Of a stretch of 64,000 nt of DNA, positions 44,072 to 53,169 are shown piece by piece. The stretch spans positions 1,364,001 through 1,428,000 of the forward strand of contig NZ_LT707065.1 of the NCBI RefSeq assembly GCF_900156745.1. The letters run 5' to 3'. This DNA comes from Achromobacter sp. MFA1 R4. Its GTDB lineage: Bacteria; Pseudomonadota; Gammaproteobacteria; Burkholderiales; Burkholderiaceae_B. A model generated the notes under the pieces. It was not told the DNA's origin. It saw only the letters and a program-made list of their open reading frames with translations, and did no database searches. The translations under genes and the position numbers were made by a program. Positions within the stretch are counted from its first letter, which is position 1, and the number at the start of each line of letters is the position of its first letter.

Positions 44072-45043
44072 ATGAGACGCCGCTGCCCCACCCTTTCCGA
44101 GTTGAATGCGTTCTCCGCGGCGGCGCGGCATCTGTCGTTCTCGAAGGCCGGGAAAGAGCTGTTCGTCACGCAAAGCGCCATCAGCCGGCACATCGCCACG
44201 CTGGAAAGCTATCTGGGGCATGCGCTGTTCATCCGGGGCACCAACGGGCTGCAATTGACGCGCATGGGCGCCACATACCTCAGCCTGATCCGCCCGGCCC
44301 TGCATACGCTGGAAAGCGCCACGTCGCAGGTCATGGCGACGCAGCAGTCGGCAAAATCCCTGAACGTATCGGCGGCGCCCACCTTCGCCGCGCAGTGGCT
44401 GTTTCCGCGCCTGAAGACCTTCCGCGAGGTCAACCCGGATATCTCGATCAACTTCGTGCGGTATAGCGTCGCCGATTACAAAAGCACCGAACTCGATTTC
44501 GATGCGTCGATCCAGTACGGATACGGCGACTGGCATGACGGCGACGCCAAGTACCTGACGGGGCGGGAAACGCGCCTGGTCTGCTCTAGGGAATATCTGG
44601 AACAGCATCCCATCGGCAGCCTCGAAGACATCAAGCAATGCACGCTGCTGCAGCACATCGAAATTCCGCTGTCATGGGAATACTGGTTTTCGACGTACCT
44701 GGGCGATTATGACCGGGCGCGCTTCGGCCCCGGCTTCAATCTGTTTTCGATGATTATCCAGGCGGCATCGTCCGGCTTTGGCGTGGCGCTGATGCCGCAC
44801 TGCCTGATCGAAAAGGAACTGGCCACCGGACAACTGGTGGACATATTCGATCGCACCTTTGAAAGCCCGCTTGGCTATTATCTGTGCGCCCCGAACTGGC
44901 GCAGCAACATGGAAAGCTACGAGCGCCTGAGCCAATGGCTGGCGCACGAGTGCTTTCATGGCCCGGAAGCCAGCGCCACGACGTCAGTCAAGGCGTGCGC
45001 CACCGATTGCCCGTATTGCGCCACGTCCGGCCCTCACAACTAG
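44072..45043 (+). CDS. LysR family regulator of the amidohydrolase operon (GcvA-like)
   Basis: A 323-residue LysR-type regulator of the GcvA/AmpR-like branch. The DNA-binding domain (LSELNAFSAAARHLSFSKAG, then ELFVTQSAISRHIATLES) starts at residue 7, and the effector domain follows with a Cys-rich tail at the C-terminus (CATDCPYCA). It is divergent from the amidohydrolase gene across about 180 bases. The 13-bp tandem repeat lies directly before the ATG, leaving no clear Shine-Dalgarno other than CTCC-rich sequence, so translation may be weak. Confidence 0.88.
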   Translation: MRRRCPTLSELNAFSAAARHLSFSKAGKELFVTQSAISRHIATLESYLGHALFIRGTNGLQLTRMGATYLSLIRPALHTLESATSQVMATQQSAKSLNVSAAPTFAAQWLFPRLKTFREVNPDISINFVRYSVADYKSTELDFDASIQYGYGDWHDGDAKYLTGRETRLVCSREYLEQHPIGSLEDIKQCTLLQHIEIPLSWEYWFSTYLGDYDRARFGPGFNLFSMIIQAASSGFGVALMPHCLIEKELATGQLVDIFDRTFESPLGYYLCAPNWRSNMESYERLSQWLAHECFHGPEASATTSVKACATDCPYCATSGPHN

Positions 45044-45048
45044 CGCGG

Positions 45049-46029
45049 TTACAGCCGCCACTCGCGCAGGTAATCCAGAAAGATGCGATCCACGCGCGCT
45101 TCGTTGCCGTCCGAATGGCCGGCGGAATGCGGGGTGACGATGACGTTCGGCAGGTCCCACAGCGGCGACGCGTCATCCAGCGGTTCGTGCGCGAAGACGT
45201 CCAGGTAGGCGCCGGCCAGGGTCTTGGCGCGCAAGGCGTCGATCAGATCGGGCTCGTCGACAACCTCGCCGCGCGCCACATTGACCAGCCTGGCATGCGG
45301 CGCCATGCGCGACAGCACATGGGCATTCAGCAGGCCGCGCGTGCGGTCGCTGAGCGGGCAGGCCAGCACCAGCCAGTCCGCGCGGCCGGCGATCTGGGCC
45401 AGGTCTTCGAAGGCGTGGGTTTCCACGCCGTCCGCCGCGGGCTCTGCGGTGCTGCGCACGGCAATGACCGTCAGGCCCAGCATCTGGAGATAGGTCGCCA
45501 GCTCGCGGCCTATCGGTCCCCAGCCCACGATCACGGCGGTCTGCCCCGCCAGGTCGCGCGGCATCAGGCTGCCGATCAAGGGCGTCCAGGTCCGCGCGCG
45601 CTGCGCCTCGAACAGGGTCGGAAACTCGCGCGCCAGCGCCAGGATGCCGGCCAGCGCGGTCTGCGCCACGACCCGCGCATTGGCGCCCGACGAGGTGGTC
45701 ACGCGCACGCCCCGTTCCTTGAGCTCGCCAAAGATGGGCCGGTCGGCGCCCGCCGAATGGACATGCACCCACGCCAGCCGCGGGGACTGGCGCAACGACC
45801 CGTAGAAGGCCTCCAGCGGTTCGAGCACGCGATGCTTGGTCGACAGCCCCGTCACGTCGCGTGAGATGAACGCGACGTCCACATCACGGGGCTCATGGCC
45901 GCGCGTCTGCGCCGCGACGACGGGTTCGAAGGCTCGCCGTCCCAGCGCGTGGGCGATGGCGTGGCCTATCCGGCCCAGCGCTTGTTCGGACATCAGGATG
46001 CGCAGCGGCACCAGACCTGCACGGCTCAT
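45049..46029 (-). CDS. D-2-hydroxyacid dehydrogenase family protein
   Basis: A 326-residue NAD(P)-dependent dehydrogenase. The Rossmann P-loop is AVIVGWGPIGREL near residue 165. The catalytic Arg/Glu/His set is visible in LVNVARGEVVDEPDL, YLDVFAHEPLDD and VIVTPHSAGHS. Family members interconvert 2-oxo and D-2-hydroxy acids such as glyoxylate/glycolate or hydroxypyruvate/glycerate. It is divergent from a LysR gene, which is its likely regulator. The ATG at 46029 follows AAGGAG; an upstream in-frame codon at 46080 is less likely. Confidence 0.88.
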   Translation of the reverse strand: MSRAGLVPLRILMSEQALGRIGHAIAHALGRRAFEPVVAAQTRGHEPRDVDVAFISRDVTGLSTKHRVLEPLEAFYGSLRQSPRLAWVHVHSAGADRPIFGELKERGVRVTTSSGANARVVAQTALAGILALAREFPTLFEAQRARTWTPLIGSLMPRDLAGQTAVIVGWGPIGRELATYLQMLGLTVIAVRSTAEPAADGVETHAFEDLAQIAGRADWLVLACPLSDRTRGLLNAHVLSRMAPHARLVNVARGEVVDEPDLIDALRAKTLAGAYLDVFAHEPLDDASPLWDLPNVIVTPHSAGHSDGNEARVDRIFLDYLREWRL

Positions 46030-46142
46030 TTCGGTTTGCTCCTTGGGAACGCGATGGGTGCGGGCGCGGATCGCCGGCATGCCCCCCCGCCCCGACCCGC
46101 CGGTCCGAACGAAATTCTAGAAGCGCGGTGTGTGCGCTACAA

Positions 46143-46176
46143 ATTATTAGTTTTTGCCTATTATTCGTTTTCGCCA
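46143..46176. repeat. 17-bp imperfect direct repeat in the divergent promoter region
   Basis: ATTATTAGTTTTTGCCT (46143-46159) is followed directly by ATTATTCGTTTTCGCCA (46160-46176), identical at 14 of 17 positions. It lies between the hydroxyacid dehydrogenase and LysR genes, where the LysR protein would bind. Confidence 0.7.
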
Positions 46177-46210
46177 ATAAATCAACGCAAGGCCATTCTG
46201 GAGCGTGACG

Positions 46211-47197
46211 ATGAAGCGCAACATCACCCTGCGCCACTTCCGCTGTTTCGTGGCGGTGGCCAACACGGGCTCGTTCACCCTGGCCGCCTCGCAGCTGTTC
46301 TTGACCCAGTCATCGCTCACCGCCACGATCCGGCAGTTCGAGGACGCCGTGGGCGTCAAGCTCTTTGACCGCAATACGCGGCGCGTGGCGATGACCCCGG
46401 AGGCCGCCCGCTTCAAGGCAGAGGCCGAACGCATCCTCAGCCAGTTCGATGGCGCGCTGAGCGACCTTGAATCGCTGTCTCAAGGCCGGCAAGGGCATGT
46501 CAGGATCGCGGTGGTGGCCTCGGTCACCAATTACTTCCTGGGCGACGCCATCGCCGCGTTCCGGCAGTCCTATCCCCGCATCACTTTCTCGCTGCATGAT
46601 GCGGGCTCGGCTCTCGTCGAGAAGATGATCGTCAACGGCGACATCGACTTTGCGATTTCTACGCCGCATCACGGGTACGACGAACTGGTCTACACGCCGC
46701 TCTTCGCGGACCGCTATGGCGTGATCTGCGATGCCATGCATGCCTACGCGCGCGGCGCGCGCCCGCTGAAATGGAGCGACCTGGACCCGGCCGAGTACGT
46801 GGGCTTTACCGAGGACACCGGCATCGGCGCCCACCTGCGTGAGCATGCCGGCAAGGCGGGATTTTTCGAGCAACAGCACGACGAGGTATCCCGGACGTCG
46901 TCATTGCATGCCGTCCTGCGCGGCGGCGGTCGCTATTCGATCCTGCCGGCGCTGGCGGCCAGTTCCATCGTGCCGCCGCTGGCGCCTGGCGCAGCGCCGG
47001 GTCCGTTCGTGTTCCGCGAGCTGGGTTCGCCGCGGCTGGCGCGAGAGGTCTGCCTCATCACGCGGCGCCTGCGGTCGCTGTCGGCAGGCTCCGAGCTGTT
47101 CCTGCAATACATGCGGGACGTCATCCGCGACAAACCCGTGCCGGCGGGGGTGAAGGTGCTGGGCCGCAGGGACGGGAAGGCGCGGCGGGATGCCTAG
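46211..47197 (+). CDS. LysR family transcriptional regulator
   Basis: A 328-residue LysR-type regulator. The helix-turn-helix is ITLRHFRCFVAVANTGSFTL then SQLFLTQSSLTATIRQFE; the effector domain contains GRYSILPALAASSIV. GGAG at 46200-46203 with 7-base spacing selects the ATG at 46211 over the in-frame GTG at 46205. It is divergent from the D-2-hydroxyacid dehydrogenase gene, its probable target. Confidence 0.9.
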   Translation: MKRNITLRHFRCFVAVANTGSFTLAASQLFLTQSSLTATIRQFEDAVGVKLFDRNTRRVAMTPEAARFKAEAERILSQFDGALSDLESLSQGRQGHVRIAVVASVTNYFLGDAIAAFRQSYPRITFSLHDAGSALVEKMIVNGDIDFAISTPHHGYDELVYTPLFADRYGVICDAMHAYARGARPLKWSDLDPAEYVGFTEDTGIGAHLREHAGKAGFFEQQHDEVSRTSSLHAVLRGGGRYSILPALAASSIVPPLAPGAAPGPFVFRELGSPRLAREVCLITRRLRSLSAGSELFLQYMRDVIRDKPVPAGVKVLGRRDGKARRDA

Positions 47198-47251
47198 CCG
47201 GCCGGCGTATCGCCGCGACGCGCGCATGACGCCCGCGCCCGGCGCCGCCTT

Positions 47252-48376
47252 TCAGTTCACGCGCCGGGGCAGCACGGCTCGCATCCAGCGCGACAGCAGC
47301 GGGCGGATGCGCTGGTTGTGCAGCAGCACGGCGCCCAATACGCCGATGAAGGCGCCGATCACGGTGTCCACGAAACGCGCCTCGATGACGTCGATGGGAT
47401 AGCCCTGCCCCAGGTGCGGCGCTTCGGCCAGGAAGATCGTCAGCGGGGTGATCAGCACCACCGCGCTGGCGTAGTGGCGCACGACCAGGGTTTCGATGCC
47501 GAACGACAGCGCCATCATGATCAGGCTCAGCGTCCAGACATTCAGCGGCAGGCTGAGCAGCGCCCAGGCCACGCACAGGCCCACCGCCGTGCCCAGGATG
47601 CGGTGCAACTGGCGGCTCCAGGCCGCGCGCAGGCTGGCGCCCTGGATGATCGCCAGGCAGCTCACCGGCACCCAGTACGGCCGCTGCAACTGCAGCAATT
47701 CGGCCACCAGCAGCGAAATCCCCACGAACAGGCCGATGATCACGGAGTCATAGACCACGAAGTCGAAGGTGGGCTTGGGCAATTCGATGGGCGCGGGCGG
47801 CGGGGCGACGCGCGTCATGTGCAGCGAATACGCAAAGGCCACCAGGCAGGCGACCAGGCACCCCAGCGCCACCATGCCCACCCGCATCGGCACGTCTTCG
47901 ACGGTGCCGGGCGTATAGGCGGCAATTGCCGTGGCCATGATGAAGAACAGGCTGCCGGGCGGTCCCAGACGATAGCAGCGGCACACCATGTTCACGACCA
48001 TCGCGATCAGGGTCAGCGCCGCGATCGTGGCGGTGGGCCAGAACTGGGTCAGCGCGCCCAGCGCGTAGCAGGCCACCATGCCGAAGGACGCGGCCAGCAA
48101 CATCATCATGCGGATCTGGAGCGAGGCGTTGGGCAGGCTTAGAAACACCATGCCGCCCAGGCTGGACATCAGCCCGTAGTCCATGCGCCCGAAATACGCA
48201 CCCACCATCAGCGGCAGGCCGGACGAGAGCGCCGCGGCCAGGGGCATTTCCCAGGGACGGTCGCTGGCGTTGACCCGAGTCAGCTCGGACCACGTGCCGA
48301 GCAACTGGTTCTTGACGAAGGCGTAGGGGCGCCTTGGCTTGTCGTCCCGTCCTGCGGGTGGGTCACGTCGTTTCAT
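47252..48376 (-). CDS. FUSC family membrane protein
   Basis: A 374-residue inner-membrane protein with two blocks of hydrophobic helices and the FUSC-like pattern (LQRPYWVPVSCLAIIQGASLRAA region, RILGTAVGLCVAWALL). Family members are aromatic-acid efflux components (AaeB) or related exporters. No membrane-fusion partner gene is nearby, so it may act alone. It converges with the upstream LysR gene. The ATG at 48376 is used rather than an in-frame codon at 48421. Confidence 0.85.
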   Translation of the reverse strand: MKRRDPPAGRDDKPRRPYAFVKNQLLGTWSELTRVNASDRPWEMPLAAALSSGLPLMVGAYFGRMDYGLMSSLGGMVFLSLPNASLQIRMMMLLAASFGMVACYALGALTQFWPTATIAALTLIAMVVNMVCRCYRLGPPGSLFFIMATAIAAYTPGTVEDVPMRVGMVALGCLVACLVAFAYSLHMTRVAPPPAPIELPKPTFDFVVYDSVIIGLFVGISLLVAELLQLQRPYWVPVSCLAIIQGASLRAAWSRQLHRILGTAVGLCVAWALLSLPLNVWTLSLIMMALSFGIETLVVRHYASAVVLITPLTIFLAEAPHLGQGYPIDVIEARFVDTVIGAFIGVLGAVLLHNQRIRPLLSRWMRAVLPRRVN

Positions 48377-48577
48377 AGGAGCTTGGATGGGGAAGCGCCC
48401 AGTATGGGCGATCGGTCGCAAGACGGCAAACCGGCGCGGCCGGGCGAGCCGTCCAAATTCCGCCCCCCGGATTTAACGGGAATTCCCTGATTCTCCCCCC
48501 CAGACCCGCTGGCTACCATTCGCCGCACTTCAGCCTTCGGCTGATCCATAACATGCGCAATTCCGCGCGGAGACACC

Positions 48578-49594
48578 ATGAAAGCACTCAAACTGGCTGC
48601 GGCAGGAACCGCCTTGTTCATCTCGTCCTGGACCGCCCACGCCGGCGCGACCTTCGACGCGGTCAAGAGCAAAGGCTTCGTGCACTGCGGCGTATCGACC
48701 GGCGTGGCGGGCTTTTCCGTGAACGACAGCAAGGGCGGCTGGATCGGCCTGGACGTGGATCTGTGCCGCGCGCTGGCCATCGCCATGTTCGGTGACGCCT
48801 CCAAATCCAAGATCCAGGCGATCAGCGCCGTCCAGCGCTTTACCGCCCTGCAATCCGGCGAAGTCGACGTGCTGACCCGCAACACCACGCTGACGCTGAC
48901 GCGCGACACCACGCTGGGCCTGATCGGCGTCGGCGTGAACTACTACGACAGCCAGGGCATCATGGTGAACAAGTCCCTGGGCGTGAAGAGCGCCAAGGAA
49001 CTGGAAGGCGCCACCGTCTGCGTGCAGCCGGGCACCACCACCGAGCTGAACCTGGCCGACTGGTTCCGCTCGCAGAACGTCACCTTCAAGCCGGTCGTGG
49101 TCGAGCGCCTGGACGAAATCATCCGCGCCTTCGCCGTGGGCCGTTGCGATGCCTTCACCGGCGACAAGTCGCAGCTCGCCGCCGCGCGCAGCAACCTGGA
49201 AAACCCCGAAAAATACGACATCCTGCCCGAGAACTTCTCCAAGGAGCCGCTGGGCCCCATGGTGCGCCAGGGCGACGAGCAATGGTTCAACCTGGTCCGC
49301 TGGACCATGTTCGCCATGATGGAGGCCGAGGAATACGGCGTCACGTCCAAGAACGTGGACGAGATGCTGAAAAGCACCAACCCCAACGTCCAGCGCCTCC
49401 TGGGCGTGACGCCCGGCATGGGCAAGAACCTGGGCGTGGATGACAAGTGGGCCTACAACATCATCAAGCACATCGGTAACTACGGCGAGAGCTTCGAGAA
49501 GAACCTTGGCCCGAACAGCCCGCTCAAGCTGGAACGCGGATTGAACGCGTCCTACCGCAACGGCGGTCTGATGTACGGCTGGCCGGTACGGTAA
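48578..49594 (+). CDS. amino acid ABC transporter substrate-binding protein (AapJ-like)
   Basis: A 338-residue periplasmic binding protein of family 3. Signal peptide MKALKLAAAGTALFISSWTAHA; ligand-binding features include GFVHCGVSTGVAGFSVND, GLDVDLCRALAIAMFGD and VCVQPGTTTELNLADWF. It resembles AapJ, the general L-amino-acid binding protein. The usual permease and ATPase genes (aapQMP) are not adjacent, so it must use a transporter encoded elsewhere. GGAGA precedes the ATG. Confidence 0.92.
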   Translation: MKALKLAAAGTALFISSWTAHAGATFDAVKSKGFVHCGVSTGVAGFSVNDSKGGWIGLDVDLCRALAIAMFGDASKSKIQAISAVQRFTALQSGEVDVLTRNTTLTLTRDTTLGLIGVGVNYYDSQGIMVNKSLGVKSAKELEGATVCVQPGTTTELNLADWFRSQNVTFKPVVVERLDEIIRAFAVGRCDAFTGDKSQLAAARSNLENPEKYDILPENFSKEPLGPMVRQGDEQWFNLVRWTMFAMMEAEEYGVTSKNVDEMLKSTNPNVQRLLGVTPGMGKNLGVDDKWAYNIIKHIGNYGESFEKNLGPNSPLKLERGLNASYRNGGLMYGWPVR

Positions 49595-49712
49595 CGCCCC
49601 GGGCGGGCGCGCCCGCGGATTCCGGCCCCTGCCCGCCTGGTCAGGGGCCGTCCGCTTACACTGAAGCCGCCGCTGGACCCAGCGGCCTTCGCTGTCCACC
49701 TGTTGCCTGCCC

Positions 49713-51854
49713 ATGACCACACCTTCCGCTTCGCCCCAGTTCATTCCGGCGGGATTCGTCCCCACCGAAGAACAACGCAAGATCCAGACCTCGCGGAACC
49801 GGACCACCCTGGTCATCGCCAATGCGGGCGCGGCAAAAACCACCACTTTGGCCCTGCGTATCGGCGAGGCGCTGACCCGGGGACTGCCGCCCGAAGAGAT
49901 CCTGGCGCTGACGTTCACCGACGAAGCCAGGCAGGTGCTGCAGACCCGCCTGCAGGAAGTGGGGATCGCCTACAACACCGCCCGGCGCGTCAAGGTCCAG
50001 ACGCTGGAAGGCTACGCGCAGCGCGTCCTGGCGACCCTCGAGGACGGCACGCCGGAGATCCTGCATTCACGGCGCGAGCAGCAGGAACTTGCGCTGGCGG
50101 CGCTGGAAAACGTGGCGCTCAACAACCCGCAATACGCGGAAGCGCTCGACATCCGGACCCACAACACGGCCGTTAGCCAGTTCCTGGACAACCTGCTGCG
50201 GCTGAAAGCCACCATGGCGGTGTCCGCCGATGGCGCCGACGATCCGGAATACGCGGCGGCCAGCGCGGGCGTTCCCCTGACCGACTACCTGTGGGCCATC
50301 GAATACGAAAGGCTGCGCGTCGACGTGTTCGGCCAGGTTGCCGCCCGCGGCTTCTTCGATGCCACCCATGACCTGGCCCGCAGGCTCCGCGCCGACCCGG
50401 ATGCGCGCCACGAGCTGCCGCCTGCCAGGCTGGTGGTGTGCGATGAAATGCATGACGTCAACGAAGCGTCGTTCGTTGTTCTTGAGGCGCTGTTGAGCCT
50501 GGGCACCAGCTACTTTGTCGGGGTCGGGGACAAGGACCAGGTCATCTATTCGCACCTGGGCGCGGACGAATCGTTCCTGCAGCACCGCATTGCGTCGAGC
50601 TTTCCGGATTGCGTCAAACTGCCGCTGACGATGACGTACCGCCACGGTCCGCACCTGGCGTACGCCATGGAAGCGTTCAAGCACAAACCCGTGGACTCCA
50701 ATCTGCCCCTGCGCACGGAAATCCGCGAACCGACCTACGCAGCGGCCCCGGGCGCATGCGGCGCCGAGGTCGTGCAGGCGGTGCTGCAATGGAAGCAGGA
50801 CAAGAAGCCGCTGGACGGCTGCGCCATCCTGCTGCGCGACGCGCATCAGTCCATCGAAATCGAGAACGCGCTGATGAACGCGGGCGTGCAGTACCGCACG
50901 CTCACGATGCACAGCTACCTGCTGCGCGAAGAGATCCTGTTTCTGCGGGGCATGATCGCCATCGCGCTGGACGATTTCCACCACGTCGCCGCCCCCGCCA
51001 CGCGCGAGGCGATTGTCGGGGCGCTGGCGACCTTTGCACAGGTGCCGCTGACGCCGCAGGAACTGCGCGAAGCCCAGGCCACGCTGTCGAAGGAGCCGTC
51101 GGCGCTGAAGCATTTTTTCGACGGGCAGATCCAGCGCGTGGGCAGCGTTGCCGCGCGCACGCGCATTGCCGACGCCGTGTCGCATCTGCGCGGCCTGTCC
51201 GCCGACGCGCCGGCGCAGGGCGCGCTGGAAGCAGTCTGCCGCATCATGGACATGGAAAACCTGGCCCGGCGGCTGTACATCAACCCCTACGACGCGTCGG
51301 TCGTCACCAGGTCCGTGCAGGGCTTCATCACGACCGCCGGGGATTCCGGAAAAGCCCTGCGCCAGTTCTCCGAATGGATCGGCGCCGCCGAAGCCTTTGC
51401 CGGCGCGCGCCCCGGCAAGAACACGGTGTTGATCGACTGCATCGCCAACGCCAAAGGCAAGGAATTCGATCACGTCATCCTGCCGTTCATGCAAGCCGGG
51501 GAGTTTCCCCATCCGCTTCGGGAACGCGAAGAAGAAAGAAACCTGTTCTACGTGGCAGCGACCCGCACGAAATCGCGCCTGACCTTGATTGCCCCCGAAG
51601 CGCCCGAGCGGCGCAGCCCCTTTCTGGCGCAACTGCAGTTGGGCAGCATCCAGGCGCGGGCCGACAACACGCTGCGCCGCAATCAGGCCGCCCCCGAGAA
51701 GGCCGTGGGCCACCGCGACCTGAAGGTGGCCTACGCAAACCGGGACGTGGTGAAGGCGCTGGGGGCTCAATGGGACCGGACGCGAAAGGTCTGGTATGTG
51801 CCCGCGAATCTGGATCCTGAACCGTTCAGGGAGTGGTTCGCGGACCGGGCCTAG
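49713..51854 (+). CDS. UvrD/Rep-like SF1 DNA helicase with DUF5710 C-terminal domain
   Basis: A 713-residue superfamily 1A helicase. The Q-motif-like PTEEQRKIQ is followed by a Walker A variant IANAGAAKTTTLALRI (Lys42). Motif Ia is ILALTFTDEA, the Walker B variant LVVCDEMHDVN, motif III VGVGDKDQVIY, motif IV PLTMTYRHGP, and motif VI FYVAATRTKSRLTLIA. The last ~50 residues (LKVAYANRDVVKALGAQWD, RKVWYVPANLDPEPFREWF) are a DUF5710 domain, common on mobile-element and plasmid proteins. The NAGAAKTT loop and DEMHD box depart from the UvrD norm. Role in repair or defence uncertain; monocistronic. Confidence 0.88.
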   Translation: MTTPSASPQFIPAGFVPTEEQRKIQTSRNRTTLVIANAGAAKTTTLALRIGEALTRGLPPEEILALTFTDEARQVLQTRLQEVGIAYNTARRVKVQTLEGYAQRVLATLEDGTPEILHSRREQQELALAALENVALNNPQYAEALDIRTHNTAVSQFLDNLLRLKATMAVSADGADDPEYAAASAGVPLTDYLWAIEYERLRVDVFGQVAARGFFDATHDLARRLRADPDARHELPPARLVVCDEMHDVNEASFVVLEALLSLGTSYFVGVGDKDQVIYSHLGADESFLQHRIASSFPDCVKLPLTMTYRHGPHLAYAMEAFKHKPVDSNLPLRTEIREPTYAAAPGACGAEVVQAVLQWKQDKKPLDGCAILLRDAHQSIEIENALMNAGVQYRTLTMHSYLLREEILFLRGMIAIALDDFHHVAAPATREAIVGALATFAQVPLTPQELREAQATLSKEPSALKHFFDGQIQRVGSVAARTRIADAVSHLRGLSADAPAQGALEAVCRIMDMENLARRLYINPYDASVVTRSVQGFITTAGDSGKALRQFSEWIGAAEAFAGARPGKNTVLIDCIANAKGKEFDHVILPFMQAGEFPHPLREREEERNLFYVAATRTKSRLTLIAPEAPERRSPFLAQLQLGSIQARADNTLRRNQAAPEKAVGHRDLKVAYANRDVVKALGAQWDRTRKVWYVPANLDPEPFREWFADRA

Positions 51855-52031
51855 GGTTAGCCGGAATCACCGCGGCATGCGGGGACGCAGCAGCGCATCA
51901 GTGCAGAGGCGGCCCCGTGGTCTGACTTGGTTACATGCCGGCAGCATGGCCCGTTTATGATGGCAAGGGTGTGAGTACGCCCAAATGCGTTACTCTCCCC
52001 TCCCCCAAATCAGTCCGCAAGGAGCCCCCAC

Positions 52032-52313
52032 ATGGCACAAGCTTCCGCCCGTCACATCCTCGTTTCCACCGAAGCGAAGGCCAACGAACTCAAGACCGCC
52101 ATCGAGAACGGCGGCGACTTCGCCCAGCTCGCGAAGGAAAACTCCAGCTGCCCGTCGAGCCGCGACGGTGGCAACCTGGGCACGTTCGGCCCGGGCCAGA
52201 TGGTCAAGGAATTCGACACCGTGGTGTTCAGCGCCCCGGTCGGCGTGGTGCAGGGCCCGGTGAAGACCCAGTTCGGCTATCACCTGGTTGAAGTGACCAG
52301 CCGCAAGGACTAA
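52032..52313 (+). CDS. ppiC: peptidyl-prolyl cis-trans isomerase, parvulin (PpiC)
   Basis: A 93-residue single-domain cytoplasmic parvulin like E. coli PpiC. Core motifs are ARHILVSTEAKANELKT, CPSSRDGGNLGTFGPGQMV, FDTVVFSAPVG and TQFGYHLVEV, including the two conserved His and the Cys of the active site. It speeds cis/trans isomerisation of X-Pro bonds. GGAG precedes the ATG and a strong terminator follows. Confidence 0.95.
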   Translation: MAQASARHILVSTEAKANELKTAIENGGDFAQLAKENSSCPSSRDGGNLGTFGPGQMVKEFDTVVFSAPVGVVQGPVKTQFGYHLVEVTSRKD

Positions 52314-52331
52314 GTTCCGCTGCGGTTTGCG

Positions 52332-52372
52332 AGAAGGCCGCCGCCGGGGTTACCCGGCTGCGGCCTTCTTAT
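52332..52372 (+). terminator. Rho-independent terminator after ppiC
   Basis: A 10-bp outer stem (52332-52341 with 52360-52369, arm AGAAGGCCGC) encloses a GCCGGG/CCCGGC inner stem and is followed by a short T-rich tail. It converges on the ABC operon and may serve both strands. Confidence 0.75.
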
Positions 52373-52407
52373 TTGGACTTCCGCCCTCTCACCTGGCGAT
52401 TGCCCGG

Positions 52408-53148
52408 TCACTCCTTCCCGGTCATCACCATGTGCGCCAGCGCATCCGCATCCAATCCCGCCACGTCGCGCTCGATGACTTTCGTGCCGCTCTTCAATAT
52501 CGCAACGCGGTCCGCCAGCGCGACCACATCAGCCATGTTGTGGCTGATCAGGATGACGGTGCGCCCTTCTTCGCGCAGCTTGCGCACCAGGTTCAGCACC
52601 AGGGCCGTTTCCTTGACGCCCAATGCCGCGGTGGGTTCGTCCATGATGACGACGCGGGCGTCCCAGCGCAGGGCGCGGGCGATGGCCACGGCCTGGCGCT
52701 GGCCGCCGGACATGCGTTCGACCGGGCGGTCCATGTCTTCGATGGGCACGGACAGGCGCTGCAGGTAGCCGCGCGCGTCCTGCGCCATGCGGCGCTTGTC
52801 CAGGACGCTGAGAAAGCCCACGCGGCGCGTCAGCTCGGCGCCCATGAAGACGTTTTCCCAGATGGACAGGCGCGGGGCCAGGGCGAGGTCCTGGTAGATG
52901 GTGGCGATGCCCTGCACCAGGGCATCGTGCGGCGACGCGAACACGACGGGTTTGCCGTTCAGGGTCAGGTCGCCGCCGCTCGGTTCCTGCGCGCCCGAGA
53001 TGATGCGGATGAGCGTGGATTTGCCAGCGCCGTTGTCGCCGCAGATGGCCATGACCTTGCCTTCGGGCACGTCCAGGTCGACGCCCTTGAGGGCCTCGAC
53101 GGCGCCATAGGACTTGCGGATCTGGCGTAGCGACAATGCGGCGGTCAT
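52408..53148 (-). CDS. sugar ABC transporter ATP-binding protein
   Basis: A 246-residue ATPase with Walker A (ICGDNGAGKSTLI), Q-loop, signature motif (ERMSGGQRQAVAIARAL), Walker B (VVIMDEPTAALG) and H-loop (LISHNMADVV). It is a single nucleotide-binding unit like FrcA, rather than the double unit of RbsA/XylG, so it acts as a dimer. A GTG at 53163 is an alternative start five codons upstream. Third gene of the permease - binding protein - ATPase operon. Confidence 0.93.
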   Translation of the reverse strand: MTAALSLRQIRKSYGAVEALKGVDLDVPEGKVMAICGDNGAGKSTLIRIISGAQEPSGGDLTLNGKPVVFASPHDALVQGIATIYQDLALAPRLSIWENVFMGAELTRRVGFLSVLDKRRMAQDARGYLQRLSVPIEDMDRPVERMSGGQRQAVAIARALRWDARVVIMDEPTAALGVKETALVLNLVRKLREEGRTVILISHNMADVVALADRVAILKSGTKVIERDVAGLDADALAHMVMTGKE

Positions 53149-53169
53149 GGCGGCAGGACTCACTCTTAC

